From Methylogaea oryzae (GTDB lineage: Bacteria; Pseudomonadota; Gammaproteobacteria; Methylococcales; Methylococcaceae): 64,000 nucleotides of DNA. Below, one piece after another: positions 1-7,917 of this stretch (its first letter is position 1; every line of letters starts with the position of its first letter). A program made the position numbers and the translations under genes. The stretch lies in contig NZ_AP019782.1 in assembly GCF_019669985.1 (NCBI RefSeq), forward strand, positions 156,001-220,000. The letters are read 5' to 3'. Below the pieces are notes generated by a model. The model searched no databases and had not been told where the DNA came from. It saw only the letters and a program-made list of their open reading frames with translations.

Positions 1-2
1 TT

Positions 3-2009
3 TGCATGGGCGGCACGCTGCCGGCTTTGAGCCGTGTGGCGGCGGGGCGGGGGTTGTCGCCGCTGTACGGCGTCAATACCTTGGGCGCGGCGTTGGGGGC
101 CGCCGCCGCCGGCTTCTTCCTGCCGGGCTGGATAGGCTACGACGCCAGCTACGTCGTCGCCGTGGCCCTGATCGGCGCGGCGGGGGCGCTGGCGCTGTTG
201 TTGCCGCAACCGCCCGTCGCGATTTCCTCGCCTTCCGTGCCGGCTTCCCGGCGGTCGTCGTGGGGGACGCCGCTGCTGGCCTTATGGTCGGGCTTGGCGA
301 CTCTGGCGCTGCAAGTGTTGTGGACGCGGATGTTCGCCCAGGTGCTGCAAAACTCCGTTTACACCTTCGCCGCCGTGCTGGTGGTGTTCCTGTCGTGCCT
401 GGCGGGCGGGGCGGCCCTGGCCCATGGGCTGGGCCGTTTGCGGCGGCCGGCGCGGCCGGATTTGTTCCTGCTGCTCTGCCTGTCCGGCTTGGCGGTGGCG
501 GCCACGCCGTCGTTGTTTTTGCGGGCGACGGACGGTTTGCGTTACGCGGGCGCGGGGCTGGACTGGGCGGAATACCTGCTGGAGGTGTTGTGGCTGGTGG
601 CGCGGGTGATCGGCCTGCCTTTGTTGTGCCTGGGCGCGGTATTTCCCCTTTTGCTGGACGCTTTGCGCCGGGATGGAGGGCTGGCCGCGGCCGTCGGCCG
701 CGCGGCGGCCGCCAACACCGCCGGCTCCATCGCCGGGGCGGCGCTGGCCGGCTTCGCGCTGTTGCCTTGGCTGGGGTTGTGGGGCTCCATCCAGGCGATC
801 GCCGCGGTTTATCTGGCGGCGGCGCTGGTGTTGGCCTGGCGCCAGGGGCTCAAGGGACGCCTCTGGCAGCCGGCCTTGTTGCTGATTTTGGTTTTTACCG
901 TCCTGGACGTGTCGCCATCGCCGTCGCTGCGCTTGGAGGCCGACGAGCATTTGCTGTGGTTGAAGGAAGACGGCGCGGCGACGGTGGCGGTGGTGCAAAA
1001 GGACGACGGCCAGCGCCGTATCAAGGTCAACAACCACTACACCCTGGGAGGCACCTGTTCGCGGTTCCAGGAGGCCTTGCTGGGGTATTTGCCGGTCCGT
1101 TTGCATCCGCGGCCGGAGCGGGTGTTTTTCCTGGGCTTGGGGACCGGCATCAGCGCCGGTGGCGCCTTGCCGGCGGGCGCGGGGAGTGTCGCCGTGGCCG
1201 AGCTGTTGCCCGCCGCGGTGGAAGCCGCCCGGGAGTTTTTCGGCGATTACCAGCACGGCTTGTTCCGGAGCGCCGCCGCCCGCGTTGTGCCGGAGGACGG
1301 GCGCAATCTCTTGGCGGCGAGCGCCGGGCGGTACGATGTGATCGTCGGCGATTTGTTCGTGCCCTGGGAGGTCGGCGCCGGCAGCCTCTATTCCCTGGAG
1401 CATTTCCAGACCGTGCGCCGCCGTTTGCGCGACGACGGTTGGTTTATGCAGTGGTTGCCGGCTTACCAGCTGACGCCGGAGACATTCGCCACCGTCGTCC
1501 GCACCTTGCAGCAGGCCTTTCCCGACGTGAGCCTGTGGCGCGGCGATTTTTCCGTGCGGCGTCCGGTGCTGGGCTTGCTGGCCCGCACTGGGCCGGCGCC
1601 GCTGCCGGCGGAGGCGGCCGTGCGGGAGAAGCCGGAATTGTTCGGCCAAATGGATGCCGTGCCTTTGGCGGCGCGACTGGTGGCGGGAGATGCCGCGTTG
1701 CGGGATTTGTACCGGGACGCGCCGGTCAACCGGGACGACTTTCCCGTGGTCGAACGGGAGGCGCCGGTGATGCAGCGGCGGCAGAAGACCGGCCAGGTCC
1801 GCATGCTCGTCGGCAACGATTTGCTGGCCCTGTTGGATCGGCTTGCCGGCGCGACGGAGGCCGCCGCGGCTCTGTTGCCGCCGGCGACGCGAAACTGGCC
1901 GGCGGCGGGTTATCGATTGCACCGGGCGCGCTTGCTGAGCGCCGACGGTTATTTGTCCGCCGCAGAGGCCGAGCTGGTTCGTTATCGGGGGTTGGTCGGG
2001 TCGGAATAA
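3..2009 (+). CDS. Fused membrane / spermidine synthase-like protein (5' end outside window)
   Basis: The reading frame is open from the window edge, so the true start lies upstream; 668 codons are visible. The first half is hydrophobic with many predicted membrane segments and begins inside the GxTLPxLSR ... LYGxNTLGAxxGA pattern typical of fused MFS/spermidine-synthase-like proteins. The C-terminal half (about residues 310-600) is a Rossmann methyltransferase/SpeE-like fold: a glycine-rich FLGLGTG loop near residue 377, an acidic VAVAELLP strand, and YDVIVGDLF, where the spermidine synthase catalytic Asp region would be. Family knowledge: these membrane-anchored SpeE-like proteins are common in bacteria, and most have no proven aminopropyltransferase activity. 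Polyamine or other substrate is therefore not assigned. The gene is followed by a palindrome and a separate exported cassette, so it may end its own transcript. Confidence 0.8.
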   Translation, partial: CMGGTLPALSRVAAGRGLSPLYGVNTLGAALGAAAAGFFLPGWIGYDASYVVAVALIGAAGALALLLPQPPVAISSPSVPASRRSSWGTPLLALWSGLATLALQVLWTRMFAQVLQNSVYTFAAVLVVFLSCLAGGAALAHGLGRLRRPARPDLFLLLCLSGLAVAATPSLFLRATDGLRYAGAGLDWAEYLLEVLWLVARVIGLPLLCLGAVFPLLLDALRRDGGLAAAVGRAAAANTAGSIAGAALAGFALLPWLGLWGSIQAIAAVYLAAALVLAWRQGLKGRLWQPALLLILVFTVLDVSPSPSLRLEADEHLLWLKEDGAATVAVVQKDDGQRRIKVNNHYTLGGTCSRFQEALLGYLPVRLHPRPERVFFLGLGTGISAGGALPAGAGSVAVAELLPAAVEAAREFFGDYQHGLFRSAAARVVPEDGRNLLAASAGRYDVIVGDLFVPWEVGAGSLYSLEHFQTVRRRLRDDGWFMQWLPAYQLTPETFATVVRTLQQAFPDVSLWRGDFSVRRPVLGLLARTGPAPLPAEAAVREKPELFGQMDAVPLAARLVAGDAALRDLYRDAPVNRDDFPVVEREAPVMQRRQKTGQVRMLVGNDLLALLDRLAGATEAAAALLPPATRNWPAAGYRLHRARLLSADGYLSAAEAELVRYRGLVGSE

Positions 2010-2025
2010 CCCAGCGATATACTGC

Positions 2026-2039
2026 GAGGCATATGCCTC
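2026..2039. promoter_or_regulatory. 14-bp perfect palindrome, possible operator
   Basis: GAGGCATATGCCTC is a perfect 14-bp inverted repeat in the 170-bp gap between the SpeE-like gene and the barrel gene starting at 2180. No T-tract follows, so it does not look like an intrinsic terminator. Its position about 140 bp upstream of the exported cassette would suit a dimeric repressor or activator site, but I cannot name a regulator. Confidence 0.3.
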
Positions 2040-2179
2040 ACCTTCAGGGTATTGGTGTCCCAATAAGTTTTGGTTAAGTGGCGGTGCGTAAGCTGCGGCG
2101 CCTGATCGTGCGAGTCCGCCGGTATTCTTTTGCCGTGGCCAAAACCATAAAACTACTCTTGTTGGGGAGAATCGGTCGT

Positions 2180-3268
2180 ATGTCCGGATTGAAATCGTCC
2201 TGCGGTGTTTGTCGAGAAATTGCCGTTTTATCTCTCGCCGTCGTTCTGAGCGCCCCGGCGCTTGCCGATCATGGTTCCCTCGGTTTCGGGCTGGGCACGG
2301 CCTCGCCGATTATCACCGACACCGGCGTTACCTTGCCGCAAGGCATGTGGGCGACGGGGCTTCGCACTCAATATATCAGCTTCGATCGGTATTCCTCCAG
2401 CCAGATGATGGCTATGAAGGCGAATGCCAAGGACGATGCCCATGGGGATATTCACAGCGTAGATTCTTTTTTACAGCCTTCGGCGTTTGCCGCTTATGGC
2501 GTTACCGACGATTTAAGCTTGGGTATTAGGGTTCCTTATAACTTCCGCTTTAACGTGCGCCAGCCCAATGATGCAAATACCGCCGTCAATAATCTGGGCG
2601 ATGCCGCAGGGTTGGGAGATATTACCGCTTTCGGGCAATATCGGTTTTTCCATTCCGAAGATAATCTGACCAATGTTTCCGCGCTGGCCGGTTTGAAAAT
2701 GCCGACCGGCGAATCCACGGTGCGAACCCGCGTGCGCACGCCGATTGATCCCGACACGGGCACGGGCGGCGCCTACACCCGTTTCGAAACGCACCATCAG
2801 CCGGGTTCGGATTCCTGGGATCCCATGCTGGGGGTGGCGTTCACCCAGGGGCTCGGCCAGTTTTCCCTGGATAGCAGCCTGATGTACACCTTCGTCAACC
2901 AGGGCGCGCAGCACACCAATTTGGGCGATATCTTCAATTACAACATCGCCTTGTCCTATGCGGTCGGTTCCGGTCCGGTGCGCAGCGGCCTGCAGGCTTC
3001 CTCCAACAATGTTCCGCTGACGCTGGTGCTGGAGCTGAACGGCGAGTGGCGGGCGCCGCAGAGCACGCTCAGTCCGCTGACCGGGCGCGGCGCGGTGGAT
3101 CCCAATTCCGGCAGCAATATCGTCTATATCTCTCCCGGCGTGCGCTATGCGGGCGGCAGCAATTGGAACATGGCCCTGTCCGTGGGGGCGCCCATCGTGG
3201 CCGATCACGGCGGCAACCAGGTCGATCCTTCCTATCGCATCGTCAACCGCATCGCGGTGACGTTCTAA
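2180..3268 (+). CDS. Putative outer-membrane beta-barrel (FApF/'transporter'-like)
   Basis: A 362-residue exported protein. I chose ATG 2180 because GGGGAGA lies 9 bp upstream and translation then starts with a clear Sec signal peptide (hydrophobic AVLSLAVVLSAPALA, cleavage before DHGS); the in-frame GTG at 2078 would bury it. The mature protein is rich in alternating polar/hydrophobic strands and aromatic residues and ends in a strand terminating with Phe (RIVNRIAVTF), the usual C-terminal signature of outer-membrane barrels. Phrases such as DLSLGIRVPYNFRF and GLGDITAFGQYRFF resemble the FApF / 'MetA-pathway' barrel family. It heads a same-strand cassette with two BNR lipoproteins and a thioredoxin-fold protein, so an envelope transport role is plausible. 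The substrate is unknown. Confidence 0.7.
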   Translation: MSGLKSSCGVCREIAVLSLAVVLSAPALADHGSLGFGLGTASPIITDTGVTLPQGMWATGLRTQYISFDRYSSSQMMAMKANAKDDAHGDIHSVDSFLQPSAFAAYGVTDDLSLGIRVPYNFRFNVRQPNDANTAVNNLGDAAGLGDITAFGQYRFFHSEDNLTNVSALAGLKMPTGESTVRTRVRTPIDPDTGTGGAYTRFETHHQPGSDSWDPMLGVAFTQGLGQFSLDSSLMYTFVNQGAQHTNLGDIFNYNIALSYAVGSGPVRSGLQASSNNVPLTLVLELNGEWRAPQSTLSPLTGRGAVDPNSGSNIVYISPGVRYAGGSNWNMALSVGAPIVADHGGNQVDPSYRIVNRIAVTF

Positions 3269-3311
3269 GCGCGGCGAAGCGTTGTTCCATTTTTCGTTGG
3301 ATCGCATCCCT

Positions 3312-4541
3312 ATGACTGTTTCTCTCATCGCGGCGTTTTCGCCGATTCGGCGCTGGCTGGCTCCTTGCCTGGCGGCGGTTGCGGCGCCGCTGTGGCTGGC
3401 CGGTTGCGGCGCTTCCGGCGAATTGCAGGGGATGGGCCACGCGATGCACGGCCATGCTTCCGAGGAGGACCGGCGCTTGCCGATGTCGGCGGCGTTCGGG
3501 CCGGACGGCCGTTTGTGGCGGGTGTCGGTGGAGGGGAAGCAGGTGCTGGTGGATGTGTCCGGCGACGACGGCAAGACTTTCGCCGCGCCGACGGCGGTTA
3601 ACCAGGCGCCTCAGCGCGTCCGGGTTCGCGCCGAGGATCGTCCGCAGATCGCGGTGGACGCCGGCGGCGTGATCCACGTGGTTTATTCCGCCGAGTTGCC
3701 GCAACCGTCGTCGAGTTATTACAGCGTTTCCACCGACGGCGGCAAAAGTTTTTCCGAGCCGGTATTGGTCAGCGACACCGCCGCCGAAGCCAACACCTAT
3801 GAAAATAACGTGTTGGTGACGCCTGATCGCCGCGTCTTCGTGTTTTGGCACGACGAACGGGACCGCGCCGACTGGCGCGATGCCGGCGCGTCCATTTATT
3901 ACGCGGTCGGCGGCCCCGCGGGGGGGCTGTCCAAGTCGAGCCGCAAAGCGGCGGGCGATATTTGCGAATGCTGCCGGACGGCGGTGAAAGTCGACGTGGA
4001 TGGGAGTCCCGTGCTGTTTGCCCGCGCCATTTATTCGGGCACTGTGCGAGACCACGGTTTGATCAAGTTGAACGGGGCGGCCGATGCCTGGTCGTCCAGC
4101 CGCGTCAGCCACGACGAATGGTCCATCGGCGTTTGCCCGGAACAGGGGCCGGCGTTGTCCATCGGACCCGATGGCCGCTACCACGCCACCTGGTTCTCCC
4201 AGGGGGCGAAAGGCAGCGGCTTGTTCTACGCCTATTCCTCCGACCACGGCGCGCATTTTTCTCCGCCGCGCTCTTTCGGGGATGCCGGCGCCTTGGCCGG
4301 CCACCCTTCGGTGTTGAGCTTGGGGGCGAAAGTCGCTGTGGCTTGGCAAGAATTCGACGGCAAGGAGAAGCGCATTCAGGCCATGTTGTCGACGGACGGG
4401 GGCGAGCATTGGTCGGCGGTCAAAACCCTGGGGCGCACCGAATCCGAAGCGGATTACCCTTTGCTGGTGGGCGACGGTCAGCGGATATTCCTGCAATGGA
4501 CCACGCGCCGCGACGGTTTCCAGATGCTTAGGGTGGAGTAA
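3312..4541 (+). CDS. BNR/sialidase-fold lipoprotein, copy 1
   Basis: A 409-residue exported lipoprotein: a lipobox WLAGC places the lipidated Cys at residue 32 when translation starts at ATG 3312; an upstream in-frame TTG at 3282 is less likely. The body is a beta-propeller with several Asp-box (SxDxGxxF/W) repeats, for example STDGGKSF, SSDHGAHF and STDGGEHW. A Cys cluster ICECC (about residue 220) and a later VCPEQGPALS are conserved features of a sialidase-like family. Annotation pipelines call such proteins exo-alpha-sialidase, but the sialidase Arg triad is not evident to me and glycosidase activity should not be assumed. The next gene is a clear paralogue with the same layout, and a thioredoxin-like protein follows, which could keep these cysteines reduced or oxidised (inference). 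Confidence 0.75.
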   Translation: MTVSLIAAFSPIRRWLAPCLAAVAAPLWLAGCGASGELQGMGHAMHGHASEEDRRLPMSAAFGPDGRLWRVSVEGKQVLVDVSGDDGKTFAAPTAVNQAPQRVRVRAEDRPQIAVDAGGVIHVVYSAELPQPSSSYYSVSTDGGKSFSEPVLVSDTAAEANTYENNVLVTPDRRVFVFWHDERDRADWRDAGASIYYAVGGPAGGLSKSSRKAAGDICECCRTAVKVDVDGSPVLFARAIYSGTVRDHGLIKLNGAADAWSSSRVSHDEWSIGVCPEQGPALSIGPDGRYHATWFSQGAKGSGLFYAYSSDHGAHFSPPRSFGDAGALAGHPSVLSLGAKVAVAWQEFDGKEKRIQAMLSTDGGEHWSAVKTLGRTESEADYPLLVGDGQRIFLQWTTRRDGFQMLRVE

Positions 4542-4638
4542 GCGCAGCAGCCCACGCATCCTCTCCATTGGGGTTCGGCAGATGCCGGGGTAAAATCGGG
4601 CGTATTATTCAATGCTGATGCAGACGATGGGAGAGTGC

Positions 4639-5847
4639 ATGATGTTGGGGTTGTCCGCCGGCAGGCGCATTCGAGTACTGCATGCGCTGGCGACGCTGCT
4701 GGCCGCTGCGTTGGCGTTAAGTTTGGCCGGTTGCGCCATGGATCGCGCCCGCACCCGCGGCGCCGGTTCGGCCGCCGCGCCCGTGGCGGCGGCGTTTGGC
4801 TCGGACGGGCGATTGTGGCGCGTCACCGCCGACACGCAGCATGTCTACGTGGACGCGTCCAGCGATTTGGGCAAAAGCTTTGGCCGGCCGGTCGCGGTGA
4901 ATCGCCAGGCCCAGTCCATTCGCGTCAGTAACGACGACCGGCCCCATATCGTCGTGGATAAGGCCGGCCGTATTTGGGTCACGTACTCGGCCGACGCCGC
5001 CCAGTCCGGCACCGCCTATTTCAGCTATTCCAGCGATGGCGGCAATAGTTTCAACGAGCCGGTTCCGGTGAGCGATCAAGCCGCCAGCGCCCGGGGCTAT
5101 CTCGCCCAATTGGCGGTGGACGGCGAGGGCCGGCCGCACTTTTTCTGGCACGACGAGCGCGACGGCAACGGCGGCCGCGATTCGGCCCGCGGCGGCTCCC
5201 TCTATTACGCCAGCCTGGATACGGCGGCGGCGCGCACGCCCGTCGCCAGGCGCGTGTTGCGCACGGCTTGCGAGCGCTGCCCCATCGAGGTGGCCTTCGA
5301 CAGCGACGGCTTGCCGGTGCTGTTCAGTCGCTTCGTCTTTCCCATCAAGGAAAGGGATCACGGCTTGGTCAAGGTGACGTCCGACGGCAAAGGCTGGTCG
5401 TCCTGGCGCGTGACCGACGACGATTGGGAGGCGGACGTTTGCCCGGTGCAAGGCCCGGCTTTCTCCATCGGCCCGGATGGGCGTTACCACGTGGCTTGGT
5501 TCACCCAGGGCAAAAACCGCCAGGGCCTGTTTTACGCCCGTTCCGACGACCACGGTAAGCATTTCTCGCCTTTCATGCCTTTCGGCGACGCCGGCGCGCT
5601 TGCCAGCCATCCCGTCGTCCTGAGTTTGGGGTATCGGGTGGCGCTGGTGTGGCAGGAGTTCGACGGCCGCCTTACCCATATCAAGGCGATGCTGTCGCAG
5701 GACGGCGGGGAGCGTTGGTCCGCCGTCAAAACGGTCGCGCAAGCCAAAGGCGCGTCGGACTACCCGGAACTGGTCAGCGACGGCCGGCAGATTTTTTTAT
5801 CCTGGAACAGCAGCGAACAGGGCTATCGTTTGATGGCTTTGGAATAA
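4639..5847 (+). CDS. BNR/sialidase-fold lipoprotein, copy 2
   Basis: A 402-residue paralogue of the preceding gene. I chose ATG 4639 because GGGAG lies 5 bp upstream; ATGs at 4612, 4618 and 4627 have no better site. With this start the lipobox SLAGC puts the lipidated Cys at residue 32, exactly as in copy 1. Matching blocks include FGSDGRLWRV, the Asp boxes SSDGGNSF and SQDGGERW, CPVQGPAFSIGPDGRYH, and QEFDG near the C-terminus. The Cys cluster differs: CERC here against CECC in copy 1, so one Cys is lost. The pair arose by tandem duplication and has diverged well beyond a recent copy. Function unknown. Confidence 0.75.
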   Translation: MMLGLSAGRRIRVLHALATLLAAALALSLAGCAMDRARTRGAGSAAAPVAAAFGSDGRLWRVTADTQHVYVDASSDLGKSFGRPVAVNRQAQSIRVSNDDRPHIVVDKAGRIWVTYSADAAQSGTAYFSYSSDGGNSFNEPVPVSDQAASARGYLAQLAVDGEGRPHFFWHDERDGNGGRDSARGGSLYYASLDTAAARTPVARRVLRTACERCPIEVAFDSDGLPVLFSRFVFPIKERDHGLVKVTSDGKGWSSWRVTDDDWEADVCPVQGPAFSIGPDGRYHVAWFTQGKNRQGLFYARSDDHGKHFSPFMPFGDAGALASHPVVLSLGYRVALVWQEFDGRLTHIKAMLSQDGGERWSAVKTVAQAKGASDYPELVSDGRQIFLSWNSSEQGYRLMALE

Positions 5848-5869
5848 CGACGAGCGTAGAGGAAATCCC

Positions 5870-6367
5870 ATGAAGACGGTTGCCCGCACCCTGATGCAAT
5901 GTTTCCTGATGTTGAGCCTGTTCCTGGCCGGCTGGGCCGGCGCGCAGGCCGGAGAACAGCCTCGCGCCTATCGCGCCGGAAGCTTGGCGCAAATCGCCCA
6001 GGCTCGGCAGGGCAAGCCTTTCGTGGTGTTGCTGTGGTCTTTGGAGTGCTCCGTGTGCATGAAAGAGCTGGATTTTCTGGCGAAAACCCTGCGCGAGCAT
6101 CCCGGCATGGATATGGTGCTGATTTCTACCGACGAAGCCTCGGCCGGCGGCGAGGCGAGTTCCGTGCTGGAACTGCACGGGCTGGGCAAGGCCGAGTCGT
6201 GGATCTTTGCCGAGGACGACGCTCAGCGGCTGCGTTACGAAATCGATCCGGCTTGGTACGGCGAATTGCCGCGCGCTTATTTTTACGATGCGGCCCACAA
6301 GCGGATCGCGGTCAGCGGCGCGGTGGAAAAATCCCATTTCGACGCCTGGTTGGCGGCGGGAAAATAA
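5870..6367 (+). CDS. Periplasmic thioredoxin-fold (TlpA-like) protein
   Basis: A 165-residue protein with an N-terminal signal peptide (residues 1-27, ending GAQA) followed by a thioredoxin-like fold. The redox motif is C60-S-V-C63 in the context VVLLWSLECSVCMKEL, which matches the TlpA/ResA pattern of beta strand, Trp and CxxC. GAGGAAATCCC provides a good ribosome site before ATG 5870, 22 bp after the second BNR lipoprotein, so it is probably the last gene of the 2180-6367 cassette. Likely role: thiol-disulfide exchange in the periplasm, possibly for the Cys-bearing BNR lipoproteins. The 196-bp gap after it holds only weak AT-rich stems. Confidence 0.75.
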   Translation: MKTVARTLMQCFLMLSLFLAGWAGAQAGEQPRAYRAGSLAQIAQARQGKPFVVLLWSLECSVCMKELDFLAKTLREHPGMDMVLISTDEASAGGEASSVLELHGLGKAESWIFAEDDAQRLRYEIDPAWYGELPRAYFYDAAHKRIAVSGAVEKSHFDAWLAAGK

Positions 6368-6563
6368 TCGGGGAAAAAACGGACGACATCCTTGTCGTCG
6401 TAGCAGGGTGCAGTGGCAGGGGAAGCTAAGCACTGCGAGCGAACGACTGAAACTGAGCAGTTAGACCGGCGTTTTCCGGATAGTTTCAGTTTTTTCTCGA
6501 AACAGCTGAAAAAACCTGGCCGCTCTATCCTGTCGCGGCGTTTTTCCCTGCCCTGGCGTGGTT

Positions 6564-7160
6564 TTAAATCCAGCTGCTGTCGTCGTCCGACGTGTCGCCG
6601 TCGTCGGCAAAATCGACCAAATCCATCGCGCCGGGCTGGTCGTCCGGCTGCGCATCGCCGTAGTAATTGTTGATGACCGTGGTTTCCTCCACGGTTTCCC
6701 CGCCCCTAAAGCCGTCGTCGGCCATCCAGCCGCCATGTTGCGGGTGGAGCATGTGCTCCAAGCCCTGGAACAGGAACGAGCCGGCCACTACGCCGGCGGC
6801 CGTGGTGGCGACATTGCCCAGAAAACTGGAGGCGCCGCCGCCGCTGACCGGGGCGGTAGCGGGCTGCGCCGTCGGCATGGCGCCGGGTTGCGCCGTCGGC
6901 GCGCCGGCCAGCCAGGGGTTGTTGCGCGGCAGGAAGCCGCTGCCGCCGGCTTGGGATTGCAACTGGGCGATTTGCGCCTTGGCTTGCTCCAGCGCCTGCT
7001 CCAGCAGCATGGCTCGCTGTACCAGCAAATAAGCGGCGTCGGGTTGCTTCGCCAGGGCGGCTTGGATCAGGCCGTCCGCCTGCGGGTCTTTGGCCGTGGC
7101 CGGCGCTTGAACCAGGTGGCCCAGAAACTTTTCCAGCGCTTGTTGCTCTTGCGGTGTCAT
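6564..7160 (-). CDS. DUF2076 family protein
   Basis: A 198-residue protein starting MTPQEQQALEKFLGHL, the usual opening of DUF2076, with an N-terminal helical segment, a Pro/Ala-rich middle (NPWLAGAPTAQPGA), a Gly-rich hydrophobic helix (SFLGNVATTAAGVVAGSFLF, about residues 110-130) and an acidic tail ending DDDSSWI. AGGAAAGCC precedes the ATG. Family knowledge: DUF2076 proteins are called putative periplasmic ligand-binding/sensor proteins, without firm biochemistry. It is the last gene of a minus-strand run with the DUF4136 lipoprotein 51 bp upstream. Confidence 0.8.
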   Translation of the reverse strand: MTPQEQQALEKFLGHLVQAPATAKDPQADGLIQAALAKQPDAAYLLVQRAMLLEQALEQAKAQIAQLQSQAGGSGFLPRNNPWLAGAPTAQPGAMPTAQPATAPVSGGGASSFLGNVATTAAGVVAGSFLFQGLEHMLHPQHGGWMADDGFRGGETVEETTVINNYYGDAQPDDQPGAMDLVDFADDGDTSDDDSSWI

Positions 7161-7211
7161 GGCTTTCCTGTCGGTGGTCGGTTGAAAAATAAGGGGGCCG
7201 TCGGTCGTCGG

Positions 7212-7853
7212 TCAGTCGGCCGGTTTTCTCGGCGCCAATAGCGGCGGGAACTTTTGCAGCAAGTAGTGCACCTTGCCGTCCAGATGGTATTTCTGCGCCG
7301 CCGGGTCGCCGGTCAGCTCCAAGGCGTCGTGGAGGACGCCGCGCCATAGCTGCTTGCCGGTGGCCGGCTGAAGGAAGTCCACCACCAGGGAGTGGCTTTC
7401 GTATTCTTCCCAATAATCGCCGGCCATGCCCCAGGCGCCGCCGTAGGCCCAGCCGCCCCGGCCGTAACCGTATCCCATGCCGTAAGGGTAAAACGGGCTG
7501 TAAGCAAAAGGCGCGGGGCTGGCCGCGCGGTATTTGCGCGTCACCACCTGGTAGCTCACGAGGAAGTCCGGCGCGCTGCCGTTACTGCTGCGGGTGATGC
7601 CTTTTTGCAGCAATTGGTGTTCGATCACCGTTTTGATGCGGTCGTCCAGCAGGCTGTTATCCAGCAGCGGATCGTCCGGCCGGCGCGGCGTGGCCGGGTT
7701 CGCCCAGGCGAATTGCTTGAAGTTGGCGAAGTCCGCCGCCGGGTCGTAGTCGTAGCTGACGCGCGGATTGCTTGCGCCGCAGGCGGCCAATGCCAGGCAG
7801 CAGACGGCCAGCCAAACGGGGCGGAGCCGGCGGGGCGGGAACAAATCGGGCAT
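7212..7853 (-). CDS. DUF4136 family lipoprotein
   Basis: A 213-residue lipoprotein. ATG 7853 is chosen because GGAG lies 7 bp upstream and it yields a short signal peptide with lipobox LAAC (Cys25). The mature part contains the DUF4136 pattern: VSYDYDPAADFANFKQFAWA at the N-terminus, a basic/hydrophobic central region with APDFLVSYQ, a Gly/Tyr-rich insert (GYGRGGWAYGGAWG), then SLVVDFLQPATGKQLWRG near the C-terminus. Family members are small envelope lipoproteins of unknown function. It sits between a PhoH-type gene upstream and DUF2076 downstream. Confidence 0.8.
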   Translation of the reverse strand: MPDLFPPRRLRPVWLAVCCLALAACGASNPRVSYDYDPAADFANFKQFAWANPATPRRPDDPLLDNSLLDDRIKTVIEHQLLQKGITRSSNGSAPDFLVSYQVVTRKYRAASPAPFAYSPFYPYGMGYGYGRGGWAYGGAWGMAGDYWEEYESHSLVVDFLQPATGKQLWRGVLHDALELTGDPAAQKYHLDGKVHYLLQKFPPLLAPRKPAD

Positions 7854-7917
7854 GGCGCGTCTCCAGCGGTGGTCAGCTTTCATAGTGGCGCTCGCCGCCG
7901 CCGCTTTCAAGGTCGGG

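Noticed and set aside
282..2063. 593-codon minus-strand ORF over the first gene
   Set aside because: Gln/Arg/His-rich composition without any family motif; the plus strand carries the SpeE-like and membrane motifs.
3312..5847. Genuine exo-alpha-sialidases
   Set aside because: Asp boxes are present, but I cannot find the sialidase Arg triad with FRIP motif, and the lipidation and Cys clusters suggest a different role.
6484..6535. Stem AGTTTTTTC/GAAAAAACCT between the TlpA-like and DUF2076 genes
   Set aside because: The stem is AT-only with an 11-base loop and no GC clamp; it is too weak to call a terminator.
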